The notes below the pieces were generated by a model. The model saw only the letters and a list, made by a program, of their open reading frames with translations, had not been told where the DNA came from and did not search any database. A stretch of DNA of 64,000 nt from Chloroflexota bacterium (lineage in GTDB: Bacteria; Chloroflexota; Dehalococcoidia; UBA1151; TMED-70): assembly GCA_002719425.1 (NCBI GenBank), contig PBHA01000004.1, forward strand, positions 180,877 through 244,876, given 5' to 3'. This document shows positions 42,798 through 52,323 of this stretch, piece after piece. Position 1 is the first letter of the stretch; each line of letters starts with the position of its first letter. Both the position numbers and the translations under genes were made by a program.

Positions 42798-43802
42798 TTG
42801 AATATTAACCAAAAAAAACTTAATAGCTTTATTCAATCTAATAATAATCTTAACATTATTATAGATTATTGCAGACACTACATATCTTCGAACAATATTA
42901 ATATTTATATTGTTGGAGGGTTTGTTAGAGATTTTATTAACGGAAATGTCAATGAATCAATTGATCTTGACTTAGTCGTTCATGGAAATATTGATAATTT
43001 TGCCAAAAATATGTCATCTGATTTAAGAATAAAATCAAATAAAGTTCATGGGTTTGCAAACTATAAATTAAACTTAAATAATTCGTTATCTATTGATATT
43101 GCCCACTCAAGAAAGGAAATATATATTAATCCAGGGAGTTTGCCTAAGTGGGAAAAATCAGATATACACCAAGATTTGTACAGAAGAGATTTTACTATTA
43201 ATTCTATTGCTTTAGAAATCCACAAATCTAATCTTGATTTAATTGATCCTTTGAATGGTCAAGAGGATTTATCGAAAAAAATTATTAGAATAATTCATAA
43301 CAAATCATTCCTTGATGATCCAACTAGGATCTTTAGGGCTATAAAGTATAAAACTAGATTAGGCTTTATTTATCATCCCGAAACAAAAAAATATATTCAA
43401 GACTCAATAGAAAATATAAATACGCTTTCAAAATATAGAAAATTTAATGAAATCGTTAAATTACTCAAAGAAAAAACAATCAAAAACATACTAAAAGAAT
43501 CTAGTTTTCCAATTTATAAAAATATGATTTTTCCTAAGAATTTTTTGAATAAAATAGGTTTTATTCATGAATCATTTTGGAACCAATCAACTATTTATGA
43601 GAAATTATTTTTTGCTTTACTTGAAGTTGAAGATGAAGAAAGGTTAGAAATGATAAATAACATTGGTTTTTCTAAAAATGAATTAAAAACCTTAAATTCA
43701 TATTTTGAAATATACAAAATATTAAAATCAAAAAAAATACTTGATATTAAAGAATTAAATATTTCAAAAGATTTTATATCTAATTTATATCACTGCTTAT
43801 AG
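42798..43802 (+). CDS. cca: tRNA CCA-adding enzyme / poly(A) polymerase family nucleotidyltransferase
   Basis: This 334-residue protein has the class II CCA-adding/PcnB head domain: GGFVRDFINGN (40-50), the catalytic Asp56-x-Asp58, RRDFTINSIA and DDPTRIFRAIKY. The C-terminal body is short and no HD domain is present. Since the encoded tRNA here already carries CCA, the enzyme may mainly repair tRNA ends. The only in-frame start upstream is TTG at 42798, without a clear ribosome binding site, so the start is uncertain. It converges on ogg and overlaps it by 23 bases. Confidence 0.82.
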   Translation: MNINQKKLNSFIQSNNNLNIIIDYCRHYISSNNINIYIVGGFVRDFINGNVNESIDLDLVVHGNIDNFAKNMSSDLRIKSNKVHGFANYKLNLNNSLSIDIAHSRKEIYINPGSLPKWEKSDIHQDLYRRDFTINSIALEIHKSNLDLIDPLNGQEDLSKKIIRIIHNKSFLDDPTRIFRAIKYKTRLGFIYHPETKKYIQDSIENINTLSKYRKFNEIVKLLKEKTIKNILKESSFPIYKNMIFPKNFLNKIGFIHESFWNQSTIYEKLFFALLEVEDEERLEMINNIGFSKNELKTLNSYFEIYKILKSKKILDIKELNISKDFISNLYHCL

Positions 43803-44676
43803 CAAATTCTTTGTGTGTACCTCCCCACATTTGAGCTCTGCTAGCAAGTCTTTGTCTATGAAAAATATACTGTTGAGCATATGAAGACAAATCACCAAAT
43901 TTTTTTCTGGCTCTATCACTAGCTTTTACGGGATTGATTTTTTTCGGATATTTATACCACCTAACTAAACCGTTTAATACATGCCTATCAACAGGAAATG
44001 ACTCCTTTTTATCAAAAGAATATGCCAAAATACAATCAGCTATTTTTCTTCCAATACCTTTTATTGATGTTAGTAATTCTAAAGAGTCTAAATAAGAATT
44101 TTTACTTAATTCATTTATGGTAAATTTTTCATCAATTAAAGCTTTAGAAATATTTATTATATATGGAGCCCTAAAACCAAAACCTAGTTCTCTTAACTTA
44201 TTCTCTCCCAATAAAAATATAGATTCAGGATCGGGAAAAACATCATTGTTAATCTTTCGAAGTAAACTCATATGATATTTAATTCTTTCTAAATTAGAAC
44301 ATGAAGAAGTTATAAAACCAACTATGCACTCCCATGGTTCTTGCTTCAAAATTCTAATTTTTGGGTATCTATCGATGACAGGTTTAATCACATCATCTTG
44401 TAACAAATTAGAAAATCCAGAAAGTTTAGTTGGATCATCACCAAGATATTGATGAAAATGATAGTCTATACCATCTTCTTTTTTTCCACCTATTATCTTA
44501 ACTATTACTTTATCTTTACTTCTGCTTACTAATAATTCTGTATCTCTAAAGAATCCTTTAAAATAAGTTTTTTCAGATTCATATATTCTTTCCCATGCAA
44601 AAGATTGACCCGAATCTAGAGTATTTAGTAAGTCAACATCATCAATTATTTCAAAATCTGTCTTTGTTTTATTCAT
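43780..44676 (-). CDS. ogg: 8-oxoguanine DNA glycosylase/lyase (Ogg1-type)
   Basis: This protein of about 298 residues is a bifunctional HhH-GPD glycosylase. The hairpin KGIGRKIADC contains the catalytic lysine, and the conserved aspartate lies in FPVDRHV; an N-terminal DSGQSFAWER segment matches the Ogg1 N-domain. It removes 8-oxoguanine and nicks the strand. I use the ATG at 44676, overlapping the upstream stop by 8 bases; a TTG five codons earlier is possible. Confidence 0.9.
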   Translation of the reverse strand: MNKTKTDFEIIDDVDLLNTLDSGQSFAWERIYESEKTYFKGFFRDTELLVSRSKDKVIVKIIGGKKEDGIDYHFHQYLGDDPTKLSGFSNLLQDDVIKPVIDRYPKIRILKQEPWECIVGFITSSCSNLERIKYHMSLLRKINNDVFPDPESIFLLGENKLRELGFGFRAPYIINISKALIDEKFTINELSKNSYLDSLELLTSIKGIGRKIADCILAYSFDKKESFPVDRHVLNGLVRWYKYPKKINPVKASDRARKKFGDLSSYAQQYIFHRQRLASRAQMWGGTHKEFAISSDIN

Positions 44677-45070
44677 ATTTATCAAAAGCAATAGATAATA
44701 ACAGTGGATAAATATAGCTTATAATCAGCATTGATACTGAGACAATAATTAAGATATGGTAAAACCTTAATTTTTCAAAAACATACAAATAAATTCCATA
44801 TAAACAAAGTAACCATAAAATTAATATTTGAGTAAAAAAGTAAGGTAAAAAATCATAATTTTTTATCGATTGAAATTGAAAAAATATATTTGCTAAAAAA
44901 TATGAAATTATTAAGAATGTAAATGTAATTACATTTATTAGAAGAATATTACTTTTTTGAGGATTATTTGAGTTATACGAAAAAAATTTATTAATATTTA
45001 CGTATGAAGAAATAAAAAGCCAATTAGCAAATAACAATATAACCGATAAAGATATGTTGTATAAACTCAT
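44669..45070 (-). CDS. Four-helix membrane protein, hypothetical
   Basis: This 133-residue protein is predicted to cross the membrane four times (about 5-25, 43-64, 76-96, 104-126), with short polar loops and no recognisable motif. It overlaps ispE by 4 bases and ogg by 8, so it is part of the rsmA-ispE-ogg run. I see no family match, and the sequence may evolve fast. Confidence 0.6.
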   Translation of the reverse strand: MSLYNISLSVILLFANWLFISSYVNINKFFSYNSNNPQKSNILLINVITFTFLIISYFLANIFFQFQSIKNYDFLPYFFTQILILWLLCLYGIYLYVFEKLRFYHILIIVSVSMLIISYIYPLLLSIAFDKYE

Positions 45071-45900
45071 ATTATTTTTACATTAAATAGTTGAATATTT
45101 AGGTTTAGTTTTTTGATTTCATTAATAATTTCTAATATATTATTCTGAGAATTTTCTACAAAATATAATGTAGGTCCAGCGCCAGACATTGAAAGTTTTT
45201 TATTAGTCACGCCTTCAATCTTATGCTTGATGCTTTCTAAGTTATAGAAAACTTTCATTGCAGGCTCTTCTAAAGAATTATAAAAAGGTCCTTCTAGTTG
45301 GACACCAGAATTGATTTTTTTTAGTAAATCTAACTGATTTTCTGTACTTGATAATTTATCAATTTTTTCAAATACTTTTTTTGTTTTATCTTCAATTTGA
45401 TAAAAAGGATAGATAATTATCAAATCTAATATATTAGGATTTTTTATGAATTGGATTTTATCTCCCCTACCAGAAATTAGAGCTGATGAGTTTGATAGAA
45501 AAAAAGGTATATCTGATCCAAATTTTAAGCCAATATCAAATTTCTCCTTACTGTCTAAATTTAATTTCAATAACTTATTTATTCCCTGAATTGCAGTTGC
45601 TGCATTTGACGAGCCTCCTCCCATACCAGAAGAATATGGTATTTTTTTTTCAATGTTAATCTTTAATTTTTTACTAGGTGAATATTCTTTTGTCATATAG
45701 TCAAGTACCTTGGAAACAATATTTTTTTCCATAGTAATACCTTCTTGAAAAACTTCATTTTTATTAGATTCTTGAAAATATATTTGATCGCATAAGTTGA
45801 TTTTGCACATAATTGACGAAATATCATGAAATCCATCATTTCTTTTTTTTATGACATCTAATCCCAAATTTAATTTTGCAAAACTTTGTAGGCTAAACAT
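45067..45900 (-). CDS. ispE: 4-diphosphocytidyl-2-C-methyl-D-erythritol kinase
   Basis: This 277-residue GHMP kinase has the ATP motif SGMGGGSSNAA and the C-terminal MSGAGPTLYFV typical of IspE. It performs the fourth step of the MEP isoprenoid pathway, so the organism makes isoprenoids through MEP, unlike Archaea. The rsmA-ispE order with an 8-base overlap is a common bacterial arrangement. Confidence 0.93.
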   Translation of the reverse strand: MFSLQSFAKLNLGLDVIKKRNDGFHDISSIMCKINLCDQIYFQESNKNEVFQEGITMEKNIVSKVLDYMTKEYSPSKKLKINIEKKIPYSSGMGGGSSNAATAIQGINKLLKLNLDSKEKFDIGLKFGSDIPFFLSNSSALISGRGDKIQFIKNPNILDLIIIYPFYQIEDKTKKVFEKIDKLSSTENQLDLLKKINSGVQLEGPFYNSLEEPAMKVFYNLESIKHKIEGVTNKKLSMSGAGPTLYFVENSQNNILEIINEIKKLNLNIQLFNVKII

Positions 45901-46648
45901 TTAACTTCTTATAACTTTTGTATAAATTTTTCCATTGATTTAATGATAAATGCTGTGGTCTCAAATTTTGATCAATTTTATTTGAATCAAGTATTAAATT
46001 TGTTTGATCATTCGTAATATTTAATCCCATAGAGATAGAATTAGAAATTTTTTTTCTTGGATTTGAAAATGAACCTCTAATAAAATTTATATAATCATCG
46101 TCTTTATTTATTGATTTAGGTATCAATTTTATTGTCATAGAATCAACTTTTGGTATCGGGTAAAATTCTACATTTTTTATAATCATTAATTCTTTAACAT
46201 CACAATATGTTTGCATAAGTACGCTAAGAAAAGATTTTTTCCCATCATTAGCAACTATCATTTCTCCAACTTCTTTTTGAACTGTAAATACCATTGAATT
46301 TACTTTGTTTTGAAACATGAAATTTCTAATAATTATATTTGATGCATAATAGGGTAAATTACCTATGATGTTGATTTTATTATCAACATCTATAATAAAA
46401 TTTCTTGCATCTCCTTGGATAATCTTAACGTTAGATCCACCATATTTATTATTTAGTGGTTTTATTAGATCTTTATCATATTCTAATAGGGTGATTTTTC
46501 CTGAAAAATTTAATAATTCGTCTGTTAACGCACCATCTCCTGGACCAATTTCTAATATATCTATACTTGTACAAAAGTCAGCAAGTTGAACAATTTTTTT
46601 TGTAATATCTTTATTCCTTAAGAAGTTTTGTCCTAGACTTTTTTTCAT
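45893..46648 (-). CDS. rsmA: 16S rRNA dimethyladenosine transferase (KsgA)
   Basis: This 251-residue methyltransferase shows KKSLGQNFLRN, the AdoMet motif EIGPGDGALTDELL, and the catalytic NLPYYAS. It dimethylates two adjacent adenines near the 3' end of 16S rRNA during ribosome assembly. It follows the second enolase-family gene by 9 bases and overlaps ispE. Confidence 0.95.
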   Translation of the reverse strand: MKKSLGQNFLRNKDITKKIVQLADFCTSIDILEIGPGDGALTDELLNFSGKITLLEYDKDLIKPLNNKYGGSNVKIIQGDARNFIIDVDNKINIIGNLPYYASNIIIRNFMFQNKVNSMVFTVQKEVGEMIVANDGKKSFLSVLMQTYCDVKELMIIKNVEFYPIPKVDSMTIKLIPKSINKDDDYINFIRGSFSNPRKKISNSISMGLNITNDQTNLILDSNKIDQNLRPQHLSLNQWKNLYKSYKKLNV

Positions 46649-46657
46649 AAATAAAAA

Positions 46658-47845
46658 CTAAAAAATTCTTTGTCCATCTGATTTGTTACTAATGGTGATC
46701 ATATTCCCAACTGTGTAATCACTTAATGCTTTCTCGTCAACTTCTATCCCTAGGCCATATCCATCAGGAACTTTAATTCTACTATTTTTATGAATAAATA
46801 CATTGTTAGTTAAATTTTCTCTCACCGGATGCGGAGTTCTATCACATTCTAAAACTGATTCATTTTCATAGGGTATATTATTCATCGAAATTTGAGACAA
46901 TGGTTGCACTGATAGTGCATGTAAAGCTGCTGCAAAAGAAATTCCTGTACCCCAGAAATGAGGATTGAACTTTACTCCCATCGTTTGGGCCATAATTCCA
47001 ACCTTATACATTTCAGAAATGCCTCCAACAGCACAAATGTCTGGTTGAAATATATCAAAAATTCTATCTGTCATCCTTGGGACAAAATCCCAGCGCGTAT
47101 GCAAGCTTTCTCCTCCTGAAATAGGAATATGAGAATTTTTTTGTACATATTTATTTGATCTATCATCTCTAGAAGCACAAGGCTCTTCAAACCATTCTAA
47201 GTCTACATCTTTTACTAGTTTCAAAAATTCTAAAGCGTTAGAAGAGTCATACGCTTCATTAGCATCAAACATCAATCTTATATTATCTCCTATTGTATTC
47301 TTTACCTCTTTTACCCTTATTGAGTCTTCTAATAAAGACAATGCACCAATCTTCATTTTCATGCCTGTATAACCGTCATTGGATAAATCTTCAGCTTCTT
47401 TGATTAATGGATCTAATGAATAATTATCTGTGTAGTAAAGTCCAGTAGCGTAAATTGCAATTGAATCTCTAAATTTTCCACCTAAAATCTCATGTACAGG
47501 GACTTTGAGAAATTTACCAGATATATCGTACAAAGCAGTGTCAAGAGCACTCATACCGAAAACAGCTGATTTAGCAAAAACATGGCTTTGAAAAGTCGCT
47601 GAATAGATTTTATTCCAAATTTTATTTATAAATAAAGGATTTTCTCCTATAGCAAAACTTAGAATAGTTGCTATGGAGTTAATTGTGTCAAGAGATCCAA
47701 AAGTTTCTCCCCATCCAATAATACCATCATCTGTAAAGACTTTTATGTTTACAACACTTCTGGTATCAGTCCATCTTTGTGACCATGCAAAAGGTTCAGA
47801 TAATTTACCCTCAAGATATCTAAGCTCTATTTTTTCAATTCTCAT
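46658..47845 (-). CDS. Enolase-superfamily enzyme (mandelate racemase group, K-x-K type)
   Basis: This 395-residue member has full metal ligands Asp194 (FDAN), Glu220 (WFEEP) and Glu246 (SGGES), catalytic Lys163-x-Lys165 (MKMK) and His296 (NPHFWG). This K-x-K type differs from the K-x-H paralogue at 15681, so the two act on different substrates. D-galactonate, L-fuconate or similar acids are possible, but none can be assigned. It shares a transcription unit with rsmA, which is probably chance. Confidence 0.87.
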   Translation of the reverse strand: MRIEKIELRYLEGKLSEPFAWSQRWTDTRSVVNIKVFTDDGIIGWGETFGSLDTINSIATILSFAIGENPLFINKIWNKIYSATFQSHVFAKSAVFGMSALDTALYDISGKFLKVPVHEILGGKFRDSIAIYATGLYYTDNYSLDPLIKEAEDLSNDGYTGMKMKIGALSLLEDSIRVKEVKNTIGDNIRLMFDANEAYDSSNALEFLKLVKDVDLEWFEEPCASRDDRSNKYVQKNSHIPISGGESLHTRWDFVPRMTDRIFDIFQPDICAVGGISEMYKVGIMAQTMGVKFNPHFWGTGISFAAALHALSVQPLSQISMNNIPYENESVLECDRTPHPVRENLTNNVFIHKNSRIKVPDGYGLGIEVDEKALSDYTVGNMITISNKSDGQRIF

Positions 47846-47956
47846 GATTTATATAATAATCTAACAATAATATTATTAGAATATTTTTTGCTATTTTTTC
47901 ATTTTATATTTATCATGGGGACTAGAGGGATATATTTTTTTTATTATCAATAATTC

Positions 47957-48781
47957 ATGACAACTAGTAATCTTAATTGGGCTGTTATTCCATGTGCTGG
48001 ACTTGGTACTAGACTTTTACCTGTAACAAAATCAGTTCCAAAAGCAATGCTTCCAGTTGGAAACTATCCTCTAGTTCATTTTGCTGTTAAAGAAGCAATT
48101 TCAGTAGGAATTGAAAACATATTAATTATTATTGGAGATGGAATGGATTCAATTCGAAACTATTTTACAGAGATAAAAGTTGATAAATCAATTAGCAATG
48201 GTGATTTAGAAAATATAAATATTGAACAAATGATTGCCTCGTCAGATATTAGATTCTTGCTTCAAGAAAAACCTCTAGGAGTTGGTCATGCTATTAAGTT
48301 GACTAAAAGAATAATAGGAGATAATCCATTTGCTGTTATTCTTCCTGACGATCTTATTTTTTCAAAACCTAACTCTTTAGAACAATTAAAGACCATATAT
48401 GATAAATATGGTGGAAATGTTATTGGTCTAAATAAATTAAAAAGAAATGAAATTGAGTATAAAGGTATTGTTGGATTTGATGAAGAAAATGATAGATATA
48501 AAATAAATTCTCTCCAAGAGAAGCCAAAAATAAAAGATGCTAAATCTAACATAGGTATTTTAGGAAGATACATTTTAGATTATTCTATTTTTGATCAGAT
48601 TATAGACAGTGAGTCAGGTGAAACTAACTTAACTGATGCATTAAGTGATAGCGTAAATAAATCTGAAATATCTGGAAAGATTTTAGAGGGTTATCATTTT
48701 GATACAGGTAACCCCCAAGGATTAGTCAAGGCTTCAAGTTTTTTCCTTAAAAATTCTAAGCTTATATTAGAAAATTATTAA
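47957..48781 (+). CDS. galU: UTP-glucose-1-phosphate uridylyltransferase
   Basis: This 274-residue nucleotidyltransferase has the GCAGLGTRLLPVT-type loop (AVIPCAGLGTRLLPVTKS) and PKAMLPVG, then ILPDDLIF and LQEKP. It makes UDP-glucose for glycan and lipid glycosylation, which fits the membrane glycosyl-transfer cluster in the window. It is transcribed alone, convergent with lepA with a 4-base overlap. Confidence 0.93.
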   Translation: MTTSNLNWAVIPCAGLGTRLLPVTKSVPKAMLPVGNYPLVHFAVKEAISVGIENILIIIGDGMDSIRNYFTEIKVDKSISNGDLENINIEQMIASSDIRFLLQEKPLGVGHAIKLTKRIIGDNPFAVILPDDLIFSKPNSLEQLKTIYDKYGGNVIGLNKLKRNEIEYKGIVGFDEENDRYKINSLQEKPKIKDAKSNIGILGRYILDYSIFDQIIDSESGETNLTDALSDSVNKSEISGKILEGYHFDTGNPQGLVKASSFFLKNSKLILENY

Positions 48782-50586
48782 TCAATTTTTAAGACAGCCA
48801 TAAAAGCTTCTTGCGGAACTTCGACTGAACCTATCATTTTCATCCTTCTTTTTTTACCTTTTGCTTGTTGTTCAAGCAGTTTTCTTTTTCTAGTGACGTC
48901 TCCACCATAACACTTAGCAAGAACATTTTTTCTTAAAGCACTAATATTTTCTCTAGCAACGATTTTTCCTCCTATAGCTGCCTGGACTGGAACTTGAAAC
49001 ATTTGTCTAGGAATCAATTCCTTAAGTTTGCTAACAAGTTCTCTACCCTTATATGGAGCTTTAGATTTTTCTGTAATCAATGACAAAGAATCAACATTTT
49101 CATGATTTACTAATATATCTAATTTAACTAAATTTGCTTGTCTTTCATCAATTAATTCATAATCCATTGAAGCATAACCTGACGAGCAAGATTTCAATCC
49201 ATCAAAAAAATCTATTAGGATTTCAGAAAGAGGCAAGAAATGAGTTATGATTACTCTCTGATTAGTTAAGTTTTGACTAGTTTGAATATAGTCTATTTGA
49301 CCAAACTCACCTCTTTTTGTAGACAGAAACTCTGTTACTTTACCTATATAGTTTTCTGGAGTAATTATTGTAGTTTTCACCCAAGGTTCAGTTATATGGT
49401 CAATAAATTGATTCTCGGGCCATTCAGAAGGGTTTTGGATTTTATTTAAATCTCCATTTTTCATATACACGCTATGAGTAACACTAGGTGCTGTAGTGAT
49501 TAGCTCAAGATCATATTCTCTTTCGAGTCTTTCTTGGATAATTTCCATATGAAGCATTCCTAAGAAACCACATCTAAATCCGAAACCTAAAGCAGCGGAT
49601 GTTTCTGGTTCATATACTAAACTAGGATCATTCAAATATAGTTTATCTAGTGCATCTCTAAGTTCTTGGTATTTATCAGAATCTACAGGATACAATCCTG
49701 TATAAACAGTAGGTGATGATTCTTTATATCCAATCAATGGTTCTGATGTTTTGTTATTTACATCAAGAATAGTATCTCCTACTTTGATATCCTTTAGATT
49801 TTTTATACCAGTTTCTACATAACCTACATAACCTGTATCAAGGATTTTAGAAGAGACTTGATTAGGCCTTAAGTAACCTATATCTATAGCTTCAAGTTCA
49901 GTTTTAGAATTATAAAAATATAATTTTTGACCCTTTTCAATTTTTCCGTTAAAAATTTTAACATAAGCTATAGCACCCTTAAATGAATCATAAATTGAAT
50001 CAAATATCAAAGCTTTTAGCCCATCTTCAGAATTTGATTTTTTTGGAGATGGGATTTTTTCTACAATCATTTCTAGAAGCTTATCTACTCCAGTTCCATC
50101 TTTTGCAGATACCTTTAATATTTCAGATTCTGTAAATCCTAGAATATCTGTAACTTCATTAATGATTTTCTCAGTTTCAGCAAGTGGTGAGTCGATTTTA
50201 TTAATAACTGGAATTATAACCAAATCTTGGTCCATTGCTTGATAAACAGTTGATATAGTTTGTGCTTGAACTCCTTGAGTTGCGTCTATAAGTAGTAAAG
50301 CCCCTTCGCAAGCAGCAAGAGATCGTGATACTTCATATGTAAAATCGACATGACCCGGAGTATCAATTAAATTTAGAATATAGTTTTCATTATTTAGTTG
50401 ATAATTTAACTGAATAGTTTGAGCCTTGATAGTAATGCCACGTTCTCTTTCAAGGTCCATAGTATCAAGAACTTGATCCTTGATGTTTCTCTCAGATATC
50501 GTATTTGTATACTCAATAAATCTATCAGCCAAAGTAGATTTTCCGTGATCAATATGCGCAATAATAGAAAAATTTCTAATGTTCAT
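48778..50586 (-). CDS. lepA: Elongation factor 4 (LepA)
   Basis: This 602-residue translational GTPase has the G1 motif AHIDHGKST (10-18), DTPGHVDF (G3), NKID (G4), and the EF4-specific C-terminal domain ending in SVEVPQEAFMAVL with the preceding GKKRRMK. It acts on ribosomes stalled or assembling under stress. Length and domains are complete. Confidence 0.95.
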   Translation of the reverse strand: MNIRNFSIIAHIDHGKSTLADRFIEYTNTISERNIKDQVLDTMDLERERGITIKAQTIQLNYQLNNENYILNLIDTPGHVDFTYEVSRSLAACEGALLLIDATQGVQAQTISTVYQAMDQDLVIIPVINKIDSPLAETEKIINEVTDILGFTESEILKVSAKDGTGVDKLLEMIVEKIPSPKKSNSEDGLKALIFDSIYDSFKGAIAYVKIFNGKIEKGQKLYFYNSKTELEAIDIGYLRPNQVSSKILDTGYVGYVETGIKNLKDIKVGDTILDVNNKTSEPLIGYKESSPTVYTGLYPVDSDKYQELRDALDKLYLNDPSLVYEPETSAALGFGFRCGFLGMLHMEIIQERLEREYDLELITTAPSVTHSVYMKNGDLNKIQNPSEWPENQFIDHITEPWVKTTIITPENYIGKVTEFLSTKRGEFGQIDYIQTSQNLTNQRVIITHFLPLSEILIDFFDGLKSCSSGYASMDYELIDERQANLVKLDILVNHENVDSLSLITEKSKAPYKGRELVSKLKELIPRQMFQVPVQAAIGGKIVARENISALRKNVLAKCYGGDVTRKRKLLEQQAKGKKRRMKMIGSVEVPQEAFMAVLKID

Positions 50587-50615
50587 AGAAAAGATATAAT
50601 TTAAACATTAAATTT

Positions 50616-50621
50616 ATTATA
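50616..50621 (-). promoter_or_regulatory. Candidate -10 of lepA
   Basis: A perfect TATAAT on the minus strand lies about 30 bases upstream of the lepA start. The best -35 candidate at 16-18 bases (TAGTTA) is weak, so only the -10 is reported. Confidence 0.35.
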
Positions 50622-50658
50622 CGCTACACAAAATTTTCATAACTATACTAAGTTGATC

Positions 50659-52314
50659 TTAGTCTAATAATTCATCATGTGGTAAAGTCCAAGGTGCTCT
50701 TCCTGCAAATGGTCTTGGAACCTCATTGGTATCAACCATATTTACATCAATTAAAGTAGGTTGTTTTGCATCAATAGCTTCTTCTATGGCCTCATTAACT
50801 TTAGTGGGATCATTAACACTAATACCTTTGGCTCCATAAGTTTCAGCCATTTTGGCAAAATCAGGGTTAACAAAACTTGTTTCATAGTCTCCGCCCCAAT
50901 CTAACTCAAGATCTCTTCTTACGTTTCCATAATATCCATCGTTAAAAATCACACCTATAACATTTATTCCGTATTTTACAGCTGTTGATAATTCTTGAAC
51001 ATTGTACATAAATCCACCATCACCAGATACAGAAAGAACCGGAGTGTCAGGTTTTGCTACTTTGGCTCCTATAGCAGTTGGAAAAGCCCATCCCAGGTTT
51101 CCAGAATATCCTGAATCATAATAAGTGGATGTATTATATGTTTTGAATGCATATCTTGAATAGTAACCCATCTGTGTCATATCCCATACAGATATTGTTT
51201 CTCTTGGCATACCATCTCTCAGAGAGTTTATTATGTCATGTTGAGGTTGTAACCCTTCAGAACCTGAATCTAAAATTTCTCTTACTTTCTTGACAGAAGA
51301 TGCAGGAGAATCTAATTTAGTTCCACCCATTTGTTTTAAGTTATCAATTAATTTTCTAATTGAAATCTTAGCATCTCCAACAACTGGTAATACATCTTTA
51401 TGAAATTTCCCTAATTCTGTTTCATCTATTTCAACTTGAATCTTTTTTGTATTTTCTGCAGCAGGGTATCTTATAGCAAATCTAGATCCTAAAATTATAA
51501 TCAAGTCACTATTTTCCATAACTTCTTTTATTTGACCTTCTCCAGTTAGACCAGATCCATATGAATTTGGATGTTCGTCTGATATAACTCCTTTCGCAGC
51601 TGCACTTGTAACTACAGGTATATTTGAATATTCAGTTAATTCTTTTAGCTCATCTTCTGCTTCAGATCTTATAACACCTGTTCCTGCATAAATAATTGGA
51701 TTTTTAGCGCTTAATATAAGTTTTACAGCTTCAGAAATAGCTTCATCTTTTGGACTAACTCTTTCTAGTGTTGCGGCTTCTAGTAATTGAACTTCTTCAC
51801 TTTCAACCATAGTTTCTGGAGGCATTTCTATTTCAACTGGTCTAGGTCTTCCATTTTTTAAGTGTTTGAAAGCTTCTGATACACCTGCAGGGATTTCATG
51901 TGGTCTAAGTAATCTTTTTTGAAATTTAGTTACAGGTTTAATTGTCTCTAACTGATCATTAACTTCGTGAAGCCCTCCCATATCTTTTCCAATAGTTGCT
52001 CTAGGGATTTGGCCCGCTATCATTAGAACTCGTGAATTAGAAGAGTAAGCAGTTGATAAACCAGCAGCAGCATTATATAAACCTGGACCTGGTACAACCA
52101 TTGCAACTCCAATTCCTCTACTAGCCCTTGCATATCCATCGGCCATATATGAGGTCGCTTGTTCATGCCTAGGGACAATCATCTTAATATTTTTATTTCT
52201 TCTTAATGCATCAACTACACCGTACATTTGAACTCCAGGAAGTCCAAAAATCACTTCAACTCCTTCTCTTTCTAGAGAACTAATTAGTGCATCACCACCA
52301 GACATCTTACTCAT
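50659..52314 (-). CDS. Thiamine-diphosphate-dependent enzyme, acetolactate synthase-like (canonical)
   Basis: This 551-residue protein has intact catalytic Glu51 (PRHEQAT), the middle-domain YAGTGV segment and a standard metal motif SGDGGFM with NDGYYGNVRR. It belongs to the acetolactate synthase/benzoylformate decarboxylase/oxalyl-CoA decarboxylase-like set, with no regulatory subunit adjacent, so a catabolic 2-oxoacid decarboxylase or carboligase is more likely than amino-acid biosynthesis (inference). It starts 9 bases after the GMC oxidoreductase gene. Confidence 0.87.
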   Translation of the reverse strand: MSKMSGGDALISSLEREGVEVIFGLPGVQMYGVVDALRRNKNIKMIVPRHEQATSYMADGYARASRGIGVAMVVPGPGLYNAAAGLSTAYSSNSRVLMIAGQIPRATIGKDMGGLHEVNDQLETIKPVTKFQKRLLRPHEIPAGVSEAFKHLKNGRPRPVEIEMPPETMVESEEVQLLEAATLERVSPKDEAISEAVKLILSAKNPIIYAGTGVIRSEAEDELKELTEYSNIPVVTSAAAKGVISDEHPNSYGSGLTGEGQIKEVMENSDLIIILGSRFAIRYPAAENTKKIQVEIDETELGKFHKDVLPVVGDAKISIRKLIDNLKQMGGTKLDSPASSVKKVREILDSGSEGLQPQHDIINSLRDGMPRETISVWDMTQMGYYSRYAFKTYNTSTYYDSGYSGNLGWAFPTAIGAKVAKPDTPVLSVSGDGGFMYNVQELSTAVKYGINVIGVIFNDGYYGNVRRDLELDWGGDYETSFVNPDFAKMAETYGAKGISVNDPTKVNEAIEEAIDAKQPTLIDVNMVDTNEVPRPFAGRAPWTLPHDELLD

Positions 52315-52323
52315 TTAAATCTC